Source: Ruminococcus flavefaciens
Lineage (GTDB): Bacteria > Bacillota > Clostridia > Oscillospirales > Ruminococcaceae
Direction of reading: 5' to 3'
NCBI GenBank assembly: GCA_015067005.1
Contig: SVNH01000006.1
Location: 1 to 64,000, forward strand
Length of the DNA: 64,000 bases
The notes beneath the pieces are model-generated. The model searched no databases. It was not told the DNA's origin and was given only the letters and a program-made list of their open reading frames with translations. The translations under genes were made by a program, and so were the position numbers. This document shows, in pieces, positions 1 to 8,921 of this stretch; positions within the stretch are counted from its first letter, which is position 1, and each line of letters opens with the position of its first letter.

Positions 1-34
1 TCATTTGGTATAATTTTTCTGTAGGAGTGATATT

Positions 35-598
35 GTGAATAAGAATCTTGAATTGTTCCTGACCTTTATGAAGATCGGAGCATTTACCTTTGGCGGCGGT
101 TATGCGATGATACCGCTGATACAGAAGGAAGTTTGCGAAAACAAAAAATGGCTGAATGAAAAGGATATCACCGATATTGTTGCAATCTCTGAGTCAACGC
201 CCGGACCGATCGCTATCAATGCCGCAACCTTTGTAGGATATAAGACATCGGGTTTTCTCGGTGCGTGTATGGCTACTATCGGAGTTGTCCTGCCATCGTT
301 TCTTATCATTTCGCTTATCTCCATGATATTGACACATTTTCAGAGCATCAGACCGGTAAGGTATGCTTTTATGGGTATCCGTGCAGCCGTGCTTGCACTG
401 ATACTGAAGGCACTGTGGATGATGTTTAATCAGGTGAAGAAGAAAAAGAAACCGTTTTCCTATGCGATCATGGGACTTTCTCTTGTACTGACTGCTTTTC
501 TGAAAATTGATGCTGTCTTTGTCATTATCGGCTGCGGCTTGTTTGGTTTGATTTGGTCGCTTTTGAGCAGAAAGGAGCAAAGCAATGGTACTGATTAA
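35..598 (+). CDS. Chromate transporter, short-chain CHR subunit 1
   Basis: This is an inner-membrane CHR-family protein (chromate/sulfate-type anion transport). At 187 aa it has the size of a single-domain 'short-chain' CHR protein, a type that works as a pair. The N-terminal motif GAFTFGGGYAMIPL and the following ESTPGPIAINAATFVGY are CHR signatures, and several hydrophobic segments follow. The GTG start is preceded by 'taggagtg'; a 'tataat' at 9-14 may be the -10 box, so the upstream promoter is cut by the window edge. It overlaps the second subunit by 14 bases, which indicates translational coupling. The real substrate in anaerobes is unproven. Confidence 0.9.
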   Translation: MNKNLELFLTFMKIGAFTFGGGYAMIPLIQKEVCENKKWLNEKDITDIVAISESTPGPIAINAATFVGYKTSGFLGACMATIGVVLPSFLIISLISMILTHFQSIRPVRYAFMGIRAAVLALILKALWMMFNQVKKKKKPFSYAIMGLSLVLTAFLKIDAVFVIIGCGLFGLIWSLLSRKEQSNGTD

Positions 599-1151
599 AC
601 TGTTTCTTGCCTTTCTGAAAATAGGTGCGTTCACATTCGGCGGCGGATATGCAATGATCGCAATGATACAGGCGGAAGCAGAACGTCAGGGCTGGCTGAC
701 ACAAGAGGAACTTGTCGATTTTGTGGCTTTGAGTGAAAGCACACCCGGACCGCTTGCAGTGAATATGGCTACATTTGTAGGGATGAGAACTTGTGGTGTG
801 CTCGGAGCAATCATCGCAACACTTGGTATTGTTCTGCCGTCATTTATCATTATACTCATCATTGCAAAGTTTTTTGAGAAGTATAAGAAAAGCAAGGCTG
901 TCGGCGGTATCATGTCTGGATTGAAGCCTGCCGTAGTCGGAATGATCGGAGCCGCATTTATAACTGTCGCGAGAACTGTGTTTTTTCCTTCAGGTGTCAG
1001 CGTATCGGCTTTTTCAGATGTAAGTTTCTGGGTATTTCTCGGATTATTCGCCGTTACAGCCGCGCTTGCGTTCAAAAAGGTTCACCCGATCAAGATCATT
1101 ATTCTGTCTGCGGTGATAGGGGTAGGTGCAGGGTACGGAATGGGTTTATAA
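585..1151 (+). CDS. Chromate transporter, short-chain CHR subunit 2
   Basis: This is the second half of the CHR pair, 188 aa. It repeats the same signatures as its upstream partner (GAFTFGGGYAMIAM, then ESTPGPLAVNMATFVG), so the two genes are tandem homologues from a split or duplicated ChrA. About five to six hydrophobic segments can be seen. Its start lies inside the end of the first gene, so both are probably translated together and form a heterodimer. A strong promoter and an ArsR-type regulator fragment follow immediately downstream on the same strand. Confidence 0.9.
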   Translation: MVLIKLFLAFLKIGAFTFGGGYAMIAMIQAEAERQGWLTQEELVDFVALSESTPGPLAVNMATFVGMRTCGVLGAIIATLGIVLPSFIIILIIAKFFEKYKKSKAVGGIMSGLKPAVVGMIGAAFITVARTVFFPSGVSVSAFSDVSFWVFLGLFAVTAALAFKKVHPIKIIILSAVIGVGAGYGMGL

Positions 1152-1170
1152 TAGAATTTAGAAAAACATA

Positions 1171-1199
1171 TTGACATTTTTCTATGTGTATGATATAAT
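1171..1199 (+). promoter_or_regulatory. Sigma-70 type promoter for the truncated arsR
   Basis: TTGACA at 1171-1176 and TATAAT at 1194-1199 are separated by exactly 17 bases. It points at the ArsR fragment starting at 1229. Confidence 0.7.
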
Positions 1200-1228
1200 A
1201 TAGAAAATCTTCGATATGAGGTGAGGAC

Positions 1229-1345
1229 GTGGAGCTTTCAAACAAGCAGATCACTGTGATATTCAAAGCCCTGTGCGATGAAAACAGAGTGCAGATATTC
1301 AGAATCCTGCAAAACGGCGAACTATGCGCTTGTCATCTCCTTTAG
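1229..1345 (+). pseudogene. ArsR-family metal-responsive repressor, truncated
   Basis: A GTG-started reading frame of 38 codons, too short for the ORF track, translates to VELSNKQITVIFKALCDEN and continues to ELCACHLL, where it stops. This is the N-terminus of an ArsR/SmtB winged-helix repressor up to the ELCxCxLL metal-binding helix; a full protein would be about 100 aa. The break falls exactly where sequence of the oppositely oriented dxs remnant begins (about 1340). A strong promoter lies upstream. It probably once controlled an arsenite or heavy-metal operon whose remainder was deleted. Confidence 0.75.
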
Positions 1346-2483
1346 GATAGACTCGTTTCCTTATTAAATGGTATGGTGACAGGAGTTCTGTTCAGACATA
1401 TATCCTGCAATATCTGATCGAATGTCCTTGGCATGAAGGTGCTGTTCACACCCAAAACAGGCTTTCCTCCGTTTCTTGCAATACCCGACGCAAGTGCAGC
1501 AGCGGTCTCTTCAGCAATGCCCACATCAAAGAATTGCCCCTTGAACTGCCTGCGTTTATCCGCATCAAAGCCCATAATCCCCGGAGTAGCGGCATTTACG
1601 CCGCATACCGCTCTGTCTTTTTATTTTCTCTGTATGATAATTTCCGGTAATGGAGCCGTAGTTCTCCCCACTCCAGTCCCATTTGCCCTCGCCTGTTTCG
1701 GTATCGAAGGGCATATGCCAGTGCCATTCTTCTCTGTTTTCCTCGGCAGGCCTATATCCCTTGCCCTTCTGCGTTACGATATGTACAGCGACAGGTCTGA
1801 CCGAACCCTTTACACTTCTGAACGCATCTATAAGCTGTTCAAGATTATTCCCTTCCTTTACAAAAACATAGTCAAGCCCCATTGCGGTAAACAGGTTCGT
1901 TTCGGCTTTTCCGTTCCCATCGCGCAGAGCTTTCAGATTTTTGTACATACCGCCGTGGATTTCAGCTATAGACATATCGTTGTCGTTCACTACGATGATA
2001 AGATTGGTATTCATCTCACCAGCAAAGTCGATGCCTTCAAGCGCCTCGCCGCCGCTGAGCGAGCCGTCCTATCACTGCGATCACGTTTTCATTTCTGCCC
2101 ATAAGGTCTCTGCCCTTGGCGAGCCCTGCCGCAAGGCTCACGGAGGTCGATGTATGCCCTATATTGAAAAAGTCATGTTCGCTCTCAGCAGGCTGCGTAT
2201 ATCCCGAAATATCCCCGAAGTGAGCAGCATCGGTGAAGGCAAGCCGCCTTCCGGTGAGCATTTTGTGAGTATAGCACTGGTGTGAAACATCAAATACCAT
2301 CTTGTCTGCCGGTGAATCAAAAACATAATGAAGCGCTATCGTTGCTTCGACCATGCCGAAATTCGGACCGAAATGCCCTCCACACTTTGAAAGTCGGTTC
2401 ATAAGAGCTTCTCTGACTTCTCCGGAGAGCTGCTTCAGCTCGCTGATGTTTAGTTTTTTCAGATCCTTGAGACTGTCTATCAT
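1342..2483 (-). pseudogene. dxs: 1-deoxy-D-xylulose-5-phosphate synthase remnant (frameshifted, C-truncated)
   Basis: Three consecutive minus-strand ORFs (2483-2037, 2014-1565, 1575-1342) rebuild the first ~380 residues of DXS, the thiamine-diphosphate enzyme that starts the MEP isoprenoid pathway. The N-terminal piece has CGGHFGPNFGMVEATIALHYVF and IGHTSTS, and the middle piece begins at NDNDMSIAEIHGG. Two lesions explain the breaks: about two bases are missing near 2066-2070, where GDG-SLSGG should be encoded, and one base is missing from an A-run near 1616-1622. The last third (transketolase C-domain) is absent, and the end abuts the arsR fragment. A separate intact dxs elsewhere is expected, since ispE is intact in this window. 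Confidence 0.85.
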
Positions 2484-2529
2484 ATTGAGTATATCATAAA
2501 TAACATTTTACCTCATTTCATTTTATAAA

Positions 2530-3948
2530 CTAATATTTTACCGACAGACCATCGGGGTGTTCGCCTGACCGATCTCTTTCGGGCATACAGGACAGATATG
2601 ACATATCGTCAGCGTTCGCTTCCTTTTCGCGTGCGAATATGATCTTATAAGCTGATGCATTCAAAACCAATGCCCCTGTCCATGCGCATATCTCGGCGTA
2701 AGCAGTTGCCTTGAAACCTGTCTGACCGATAAGCAATGATATCGTGCCTATACGCAGTACCATTTCTGCGATACCCGATATCATTGGAACAAGCGGAAAG
2801 CCCATACCCTGTACCGCATTGCGGAATACAAACAGCATATCGACCGCAAACAGCATTGCACCGCATATAGGAAGAAATTCTGCGGCGTAGGTTATTTGCT
2901 CTCTGCCCGAAAGAAGCCGTGAGGCAAGCCACTCGGGGAAAAACGTCATTACCGTACCAAGCACTGCATAGGCTGTCAGCGCAATGAAAAGGCAGACCTT
3001 CAGTCCCTCGCCTATTCTGTCAAAACGCTTTGCGCCGAAATTCTGACCAGTGTACGCCGACATTGCAAATCCCGCTGTACAGGCAGGCTGCATGAACATA
3101 TTGATGTACTTGCTGCACGCCGAATATGCCGACGTAAAAGCCACTCCGAGTCCGTTTACATAATACTGCACCGCCATACAGCCTATCGCGGTTATTGAAT
3201 TCATCAGCGCCATAGGCACTCCGTTTTTCATCAGCTGTCCATATAAAGCACCGTCAGGCTTGAAGTCGCCATCCTGCTTTTTCAGAAAATCAATACTGCG
3301 CAGCTTTTGCAGACATACCGTACCCGATATTATTTGCGAGACTACGGTTGCAGCCGCAGCACCCCATACACCCGTATGCAGAACAAGTATAAAAAAGCTG
3401 TCCATCGTGATGTTGAGAAGCGAAGAAACAACTATAGCCCTGAGAGGTGTTTTGCTGTCTCCGAGCGAACGGAGAATGCCCGCACTCATATTGTAGAATA
3501 TCGTTGACGAAAGTCCGCCGAACAATATGTAGCCGTAAGTCAGACTGTCACCGATTATGCTTTTGTCCGTCTGCATGAGTTTCAGGACAGGATACAAAAA
3601 AGCTATACTGAGTATCGTTAGTATACCCGTTATCATTGCTGCGAGACGTACCATAGCAGACATGGTGCGGCGAAGCTCCGAGAAATTCTTTTCACCGTAT
3701 CTCTGAGCGATAAGCACCGAAAAGCCGTTCGCAAGCCCCATAGAAAACCCGATTATCAAAAAGCACAGCGAACCCATGTTTCCTACTGCCGCAAGTGCGT
3801 TGTCACCCAATCCTCTGCCGACGATAGCCGTGTCCGCAAATGAGTAGAACTGCTGTAACATTCCCGTTGCAAGCATCGGGAAGAAAAAACGCAATATCGC
3901 ACGGCTTGGTTTTCCCTGAGTAAAATCAATATTTCCGCTCATATACAC
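2530..3948 (-). CDS. MATE-family efflux transporter
   Basis: This 472-aa protein has twelve predicted membrane spans and matches the MATE/DinF multidrug and toxin extrusion family: the N-terminal GNIDFTQGKPSRAILRFFFP is typical, followed by FADTAIVGRGLGDNALAAVG. Such pumps export cationic drugs or metabolites using Na+ or H+ gradients. The track start is GTG just after 'aaggag'; an ATG two codons later is possible. It is divergent from the AraC regulator at 4073, with a ~120-base shared control region, so that regulator is its likely controller. No truncation is seen. Confidence 0.92.
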   Translation of the reverse strand: MYMSGNIDFTQGKPSRAILRFFFPMLATGMLQQFYSFADTAIVGRGLGDNALAAVGNMGSLCFLIIGFSMGLANGFSVLIAQRYGEKNFSELRRTMSAMVRLAAMITGILTILSIAFLYPVLKLMQTDKSIIGDSLTYGYILFGGLSSTIFYNMSAGILRSLGDSKTPLRAIVVSSLLNITMDSFFILVLHTGVWGAAAATVVSQIISGTVCLQKLRSIDFLKKQDGDFKPDGALYGQLMKNGVPMALMNSITAIGCMAVQYYVNGLGVAFTSAYSACSKYINMFMQPACTAGFAMSAYTGQNFGAKRFDRIGEGLKVCLFIALTAYAVLGTVMTFFPEWLASRLLSGREQITYAAEFLPICGAMLFAVDMLFVFRNAVQGMGFPLVPMISGIAEMVLRIGTISLLIGQTGFKATAYAEICAWTGALVLNASAYKIIFAREKEANADDMSYLSCMPERDRSGEHPDGLSVKY

Positions 3949-4021
3949 AACAACTCCTTTTTACTCTCTCAGATCATACCACTATTATACGATTGTCAAT
4001 AATAATTTTCTATCTATTCTA

Positions 4022-4050
4022 TTGATTTTTTGTCGAAACTATGGTATAGT
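4022..4050 (+). promoter_or_regulatory. Promoter of the araC-type gene
   Basis: TTGATT (4022-4027) and TATAGT (4045-4050) are 17 bases apart. Its position shows that the track start at 4022 cannot be the translation start of the regulator. Confidence 0.55.
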
Positions 4051-4072
4051 TAAGCTATGCGGGGGTGATGCT

Positions 4073-4825
4073 GTGAATACAAACAGAGAACTCAATTATC
4101 GTCTTTATATTCAGACGGAAGAGGACTTCCGGCGAACAGAAATACGAAGTGAATTTGCAAGATATGATGACATAAAAAACGGCGACATCGAAAAGGTGCG
4201 CAAAAACATCATCGAGATAAAGGCGCACTACTACGAGGGCAAAGGTATGCTTTCTGACAGTCTTCTTAAAAACAATCAGTATCATTTGGCTATCGGTGTA
4301 GGGATAATAGCGCGTGTATGCATAGACGGCGGCATGAAGCACAATATCGCTTATACGCTGAGCGATATTTATATCCGCCGAGCGGACAAATGCCGTGAGC
4401 CGCAGGATATCATTGAGCTTACAGGAACTATGATGCTCGATTTTGCAGGACGTATGGCAGATATACGAAAGGAGAAAGGAGTATCGCTCCATGTCCGCAG
4501 AACGGTCGATTACATTTATAATAATCTCCATAAACCGCTGACTCTGAAAAAAGCGGCGGAACATGAACATCTCGACCCAAGCTATCTTTCAAAGCTGTTC
4601 GCAATGGAAATGGGGATACCGATAAAGGCGTATATCCTCAAAGCGAAAATAATGACTGCACAGAATATTCTGATATTCTCTGATTTTTCTATCGCCAACA
4701 TCGCAGACTCGCTCGGTTTTTCATCACAAAGCGCATTTACGGCGGCTTTCCGCAAGATCACGGGACTGACTCCGCTGCAATACCGCAACAGATATAGTGA
4801 AGAATACTCTCTGCGGAAAGGGTAA
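4073..4825 (+). CDS. AraC-family transcriptional regulator
   Basis: The protein is about 250 aa. I choose the GTG at 4073 because 'gggggtgat' precedes it and a promoter overlaps the track start at 4022. The C-terminal ~100 residues form a double helix-turn-helix of the AraC/XylS type (HVRRTVDYIYNNLHKPLTLK, then DPSYLSKLFAMEMG, and IADSLGFSSQSAFTAAFRK with GLTPLQYRN). The N-terminal ~150 residues are not a recognised sugar-binding cupin and presumably sense a ligand. It is transcribed divergently from the MATE pump and probably activates it. Confidence 0.88.
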   Translation: MNTNRELNYRLYIQTEEDFRRTEIRSEFARYDDIKNGDIEKVRKNIIEIKAHYYEGKGMLSDSLLKNNQYHLAIGVGIIARVCIDGGMKHNIAYTLSDIYIRRADKCREPQDIIELTGTMMLDFAGRMADIRKEKGVSLHVRRTVDYIYNNLHKPLTLKKAAEHEHLDPSYLSKLFAMEMGIPIKAYILKAKIMTAQNILIFSDFSIANIADSLGFSSQSAFTAAFRKITGLTPLQYRNRYSEEYSLRKG

Positions 4826-4847
4826 GACACGATACAGCACCAAATAA

Positions 4848-4887
4848 AACAGCCGTCTGTAAGAAAAAGGCCATACAGACGGCTGTT
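4848..4887 (+). terminator. Terminator after araC-type gene
   Basis: AACAGCCGTCTGT (4848-4860) pairs with ACAGACGGCTGTT (4875-4887), a 13-bp stem. The U-rich tail is weak on both sides, so it may serve both converging genes. Confidence 0.6.
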
Positions 4888-4897
4888 GTTGTCAGCG

Positions 4898-5208
4898 TTA
4901 CACACCTATCGAATCCGTGTATATCGGAATATCCGATTCGGCTTTTTTCACGGCTTCTTCAAGCGTTAGCCCGTAGAAATTGCCTGCGGAGAAATTTCTT
5001 CCCGAGCGCATCTATTTCTGCAAGCTTTTTCCACCTGCACAAGATTGGAAAACTCCGCACCTACCGCATAAGCCTCGGCCCCAAGAGCCTTGACTTCTTC
5101 AAGCACCTTAGCACAGTTTTCCGCTTTTCTTGCGTGAAGAATCAGGTTGCAGCCTATACCTCTTGCGGCACCTGTGATAAGCGCCCATTTCCCATTTACG
5201 TCAACCAT
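4898..5208 (-). pseudogene. Short-chain dehydrogenase/reductase, internally deleted
   Basis: The N-terminus MVDVNGKWALITGAARGIG carries the Rossmann TGxxxGIG motif of SDR oxidoreductases, but the protein then jumps to LILHARKAENCAKVLEEVKA and frameshifts. A C-terminal piece, GNFYGLTLEEAVKKAESDIP ending near 4900, lies in another frame; the two pieces together span 311 bases, not a multiple of three, against ~250 codons for a full SDR. The active-site YxxxK region is gone. Its start overlaps the end of the upstream epimerase gene by 8 bases, so it was the second gene of that operon. Confidence 0.75.
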
Positions 5209-6211
5209 TGAAGTCCTCCTTCATCTTCTCTGCTGCTTCGATAACTCTGTCGCACCATTTATCGAATTCCTCATCATCACGCTGACATTCCGGATGAGCG
5301 AGAACATACTCGACAGTTTGCCTTATTCCCTCACGCGCGCTGATTTCCGCACTGAACGATGGAACTAGCTTCTTCACCTTTGAGTTGTCGAACACCACCG
5401 AACATGCCTTGTCTCCGATAAGGCTTCCGGTAAAATCGTAGTCTTTCCCGAGCACTGCGAGCGTTTCGGACGACACATAGTAAGGCTTCAGCTGAACACC
5501 AAGTGTGTCTGCTATATAGCCGTATATCTCGTTCCAGCTCACGCTCTCGTCCGATGTGATGTGAAAAGTCTCTCCTATCGCCGCAGGGTTGCCGATAAGC
5601 CCTGCATACGCCTTGGCAAAGTCGCTGTTATGAGTTATCGTCCAGATCGAAGTCCCGTCGCCGTGGATTATCACGGGCTTGCCGTCTCTGATACGCTTTA
5701 TGACCTGCCAGCTGCCGTTTTTGCCGTGAACTCCGAGGGGTACGCTGCGCTCATCGTAAGTGTGACTCGGGCGCACTATCGTTACGGGGAAGCCGTCCTC
5801 GCGGTAACGTGTGAGCAGGTATTCCTCGCAAGCCTTTTTATTGCGCGAATATTCCCAGTAGGGGTTCGTTTCCTCGGTGATCTTATAGCCCTGCATAGGC
5901 TTTCTATATGCTGATGCAGAGCTTATGTATATGAACTGCTTTGTTTTTCTGTTAAACAGCCTGAAATCACGTTCAAGCTGCGAGGGCACGAAGCCGATGA
6001 ACTCGCCTACACAGTCGAACTCCATACCGCCGAGCTTTTCTGCGGCAGACTTTTCGTCGCTGATGTCACAGTTTATCACCCTGACATTTTCGGGCAATGC
6101 GGCATTTCTGTTCCCGCGGTTGAGCAGCCACAGCTCGTTGCCGCGCAGTGCGAGAAACCGTGTTATCGCCATGCTGATAGTCCCCGTTCCGCCGATAAAC
6201 AGTATTTTCAT
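5201..6211 (-). CDS. NAD-dependent epimerase/dehydratase (extended SDR)
   Basis: This 336-aa extended SDR starts MKILFIGGTGTISMAITRFL, a dinucleotide-binding Rossmann motif. It has YISSASAYRK around residues 95-105 and IVRPSHTYDERSVPLG further on, as in sugar-nucleotide epimerases and isoflavone-reductase-like proteins. Substrate is not predictable. The start follows 'ggaggagct'. It lies 9 bases downstream of the alcohol dehydrogenase gene and 8 bases into the SDR fragment, so all three form one minus-strand operon of redox enzymes. Confidence 0.82.
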   Translation of the reverse strand: MKILFIGGTGTISMAITRFLALRGNELWLLNRGNRNAALPENVRVINCDISDEKSAAEKLGGMEFDCVGEFIGFVPSQLERDFRLFNRKTKQFIYISSASAYRKPMQGYKITEETNPYWEYSRNKKACEEYLLTRYREDGFPVTIVRPSHTYDERSVPLGVHGKNGSWQVIKRIRDGKPVIIHGDGTSIWTITHNSDFAKAYAGLIGNPAAIGETFHITSDESVSWNEIYGYIADTLGVQLKPYYVSSETLAVLGKDYDFTGSLIGDKACSVVFDNSKVKKLVPSFSAEISAREGIRQTVEYVLAHPECQRDDEEFDKWCDRVIEAAEKMKEDFNG

Positions 6212-6220
6212 AGCTCCTCC

Positions 6221-7399
6221 TTACAGTACGGTATGTGCGGCTATTTTGTATATCTCGGCAACATCGTGCTTGTCAAGCTGAACAAATCCGCCTGTTTTGC
6301 CGTCACCAATGCCGAATTTCTCAACAAGCACAGGTATATCTTCCTCCTTTGCCCCGAGCTCCGAGAAGTTTATCGGCATACCAATACTTTTAAGAAATAC
6401 ACGGAACCTGTGTATACTTTCAAGAGCAGTGGCTTCGGGATCTTCATAATTCATCTGACAGCCGAAAACACGGGTCGCCATCTGACAGAACCGCATTACA
6501 TTATGACCGTGTACATACTCCATCCACGCAGGCATTATCACGGCAAGTCCGGCGCCGTGAGCCACATCGTACAATCCAGAAAGCTCATGTTCAAGTCCGT
6601 GGCTGTTCCAGTCCTGCTGTCTGCCCACGCCGCAGATATTTGTGTGTGCGACTGTTCCTGCCCACATGATATTGGCACGGGCTTCATAGTTATTCGGGTC
6701 AGCGATAACGCGGGGTGTTTCTTTCAGCATAGTCAGCAGAACAGCTTCGCAAAGGCGGTCGGTGATCTCAACCTCTTCCGTGTTTGTGAAATAGCGCTCG
6801 AAAACGTGTGCCATAATGTCTGTTGCTCCGCAGGCAGTCTGATATGCAGGCAGAGTCTGCGTCAGGGAAGGATCCATTATCGAGAACTTCGGGCGCAGCA
6901 GATCTGAGCCTGTTCCTCGCTTGAGCATACCGTCCTCTTTGGTGACAACGGAATCTCCCGAACCTTCGCTCCCGGCCGCGGCGATAGTAAGAACTGTTGC
7001 GACAGGCAGAGCTTTTTCGACGGGCTTGCCGCAGTACATATCCCAGAAATCGCCGTTATAAGGCACGCCTATCGCTATGGCTTTTGACGAGTCTATGACC
7101 GAACCGCCGCCTACTGCCAGAATAAAGTCAACATCCTCGGCTCTGCACAGTTCTATACCCTTATAAACAAGAGTATCACGGGGATTCGGCTTAACACCGC
7201 CAAGCTCGCAGTATTCTACACCTGCATTTTCAAGCGATTTTTTTACGATGTCGATAAGTCCCGACTTTACAGCCGAGCCGCCTCCGTAGTGTATAAGTAC
7301 CTTGTTTCCGCCGTACTTCTTAACAAAATTCCCTGCTTCGGCTGCACGTCCTTTTCCGAATACAAATTCTGTCGGGCTGTAAAAATTGAAGTTTTCCAT
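6221..7399 (-). CDS. Iron-containing alcohol dehydrogenase
   Basis: This is a group III (Fe-dependent) alcohol dehydrogenase of the butanol dehydrogenase/YqhD type, which reduces aldehydes with NAD(P)H. I place the start at 7399 (MENFNFYSPTEFVFG) because 'aaaggagga' lies just upstream; the track start adds 23 unlikely residues. GGGSVIDSSKAIA (about 95-107) binds the cofactor. The metal ligands fall in ATDIMAHVFERYF, DWNSHGLEHELSG and YDVAHGAGLAVI. At ~392 aa it is full length. It heads the redox operon with the epimerase and broken SDR. Confidence 0.93.
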   Translation of the reverse strand: MENFNFYSPTEFVFGKGRAAEAGNFVKKYGGNKVLIHYGGGSAVKSGLIDIVKKSLENAGVEYCELGGVKPNPRDTLVYKGIELCRAEDVDFILAVGGGSVIDSSKAIAIGVPYNGDFWDMYCGKPVEKALPVATVLTIAAAGSEGSGDSVVTKEDGMLKRGTGSDLLRPKFSIMDPSLTQTLPAYQTACGATDIMAHVFERYFTNTEEVEITDRLCEAVLLTMLKETPRVIADPNNYEARANIMWAGTVAHTNICGVGRQQDWNSHGLEHELSGLYDVAHGAGLAVIMPAWMEYVHGHNVMRFCQMATRVFGCQMNYEDPEATALESIHRFRVFLKSIGMPINFSELGAKEEDIPVLVEKFGIGDGKTGGFVQLDKHDVAEIYKIAAHTVL

Positions 7400-7449
7400 A
7401 AAGATTTTCCTCCTTTGATTTATGATCTCTGAAATACGAGTGTGTATTA

Positions 7450-8198
7450 TTACTGTGGTTCGCTGCAAAGATATGCGAGTACAAAAACTGTTGGTGAGTT
7501 CCAGTATATAGTGATCTCATTGAGCGAGTAGCTTGCTGTATCGTCCGCATAGCACTTCATGGGCGGAGTTCCATCGGGTATGACCTTTCTTGCAAACAGG
7601 TCGGAAAGATGTTTGTTGGGACCTCCCGCTATCATTCCCGGTATGCATTCCTCTATGCCGTCAGCAAAAGCGGGACGAAGATGAGGATAATTACACCTGA
7701 ACTCTCCTATCCCCGTGATATAGCTTATGCCGAGAGCATTGCACCGAGAAGACAATGAATATGACTGTTCGCATATTCGCGGCAGGTATGGTCGCCGAAA
7801 ATAACATCTGTTATTGCAAATATCATAGCTTTTTTCATAAGTATCATATTGCTGCCACAGCGCAGGTAATAGAATGCCTTCGAGACTTTGTCAAAAACAT
7901 CATCATATACATCATTTCCGATACAGAACACTGAGGATGTTTTGCCTCCTGCATATACAAAGTATCTTCCGTTTTCTGTCAGCTCCGAAAAATCGGCAAT
8001 ATATACGTTGTCACCCGATGCATCGTCCGGTCCGACAGATAACGTATTCCCTGAATAACGAACATTTCTGTTTAGATCCATAACTGTAAAGCTGTCACAT
8101 TCAAACGGAATAACGGCTTTCTTCGTGCCTGATGGGAGATATCCCGCCTGATCGACAAAAATACCGAACGGTGTGGTACGGGGAATAAGCACAGTCAT
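7450..8198 (-). pseudogene. GH9 cellulase remnant (catalytic core deleted, frameshifted)
   Basis: The ORF 8198-7725 starts with the N-terminal Ig-like domain of family 9 glycoside hydrolases (GIFVDQAGYLPSGTKKAVIP, then DNVYIADFSELTENGRYFVY and FYYLRCGSN). It then jumps straight to the GH9 C-terminus, HIHCLLGA, and shifts frame by about one missing base near 7738-7743. The next ORF (7755-7450) continues NALGISYITGIGE, RPAFADGIEE, AGGPN, SLNEITIYWNSPTVFVLAYL. About 350-400 residues of the catalytic barrel, including the DAGD region, are missing. No signal peptide remains. It shows that the lineage had cellulolytic capacity. Confidence 0.8.
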
Positions 8199-8422
8199 TT
8201 CAAAATATTTTCTGTTCGTAATATCACCTGCCTTCGTATATCCTTATGTTATTATATCAGTTGAACAATGAAATCATCTATCAATTCTATTGTGTATTTG
8301 TCAAAAAATGGTGTTTTTGAGATTTTTCAATGTATTTTTAAGTGTTAGGTAGTAATACAAGAGTAAATAGTAGTGAAACAAAAATTGTTCATATATGGCA
8401 GCTTATAGTTATATGTTTTTGA
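8199..8422. other. Intergenic, no feature
   Basis: An AT-rich stretch separates the GH9 remnant from mobile-element remnants. I see no ORF, hairpin or clear promoter in it. It is the likely left border of a decayed integrated element. Confidence 0.4.
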
Positions 8423-8614
8423 TCAGGACGAAATTGACAATGAGGAAAATAGCAAGAAGACTATTATCGTTTCAAGGAAATACTCTTTTGCTTCTTCATG
8501 GTCCGTCCAGACCTCACGCCTGCCGTTGCATACGGTAGTTGCCTTACGTGACTTCGGCATTGCCAATTCGGGTATTGCTAACATTTGAAGCACCTCCAAT
8601 TTCATAATAACCAT
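8423..8614 (-). pseudogene. Small conjugative-element protein, truncated
   Basis: A 63-aa minus-strand ORF contains AMPKSRKATTVCNGRREVWTD and HEEAKEYFLE, which resembles small proteins common in clostridial conjugative elements ('..VNGRREVWTDREEAKEYFLE..', recalled, not searched). The C-terminus IIVFLLFSSLSISS looks like out-of-frame sequence after the break. Its function is unknown. It belongs to the decayed element that ends with the serine recombinase tail. Confidence 0.4.
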
Positions 8615-8712
8615 ATTATAGCCTATGATGTTTTTGGAGTCCAGCCCTGCGGAGAAATTGTAACCATTCTTGTGCAGGGCGCAGCAATTTCAGAAACAAA
8701 TCCGTTGCAGTT

Positions 8713-8915
8713 TCACGATTCCTCGCTTGGCACATGAACGGCGAGCCATCTGATGAACATATCAATCCTCCAAATCGCATAAATCTGTTCCTCGATCTCC
8801 TGAAAATCCTTTAGGTAGGTATCATCATTTTTCGTAACTCTGAGTTTCATCTGATTGACATTGTTGTTGATGCGCCATCCGAGGGCGCTGCTCTTGAAGC
8901 TCTTGATAGAGTTAC
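8713..8915 (-). pseudogene. Possible relaxosome (MobC-like) C-terminal scrap
   Basis: Reading the minus strand up to the stop at 8713-8715 gives GWRINNNVNQMKLRVTKND and then QEIEEQIYAIWRIDMF. The 'NNxVNQ..' plus acidic helix ending in 'xIW' is reminiscent of plasmid MobC-type proteins, but this is a weak resemblance by eye. No start codon is evident. It overlaps the start of the serine recombinase remnant on the other strand. Confidence 0.25.
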
Positions 8916-8921
8916 CGAAAA

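Noticed and set aside
1433-2104. 223-aa plus-strand ORF
   Set aside because: It is the antisense shadow of the dxs remnant and has no RBS or recognisable motif.
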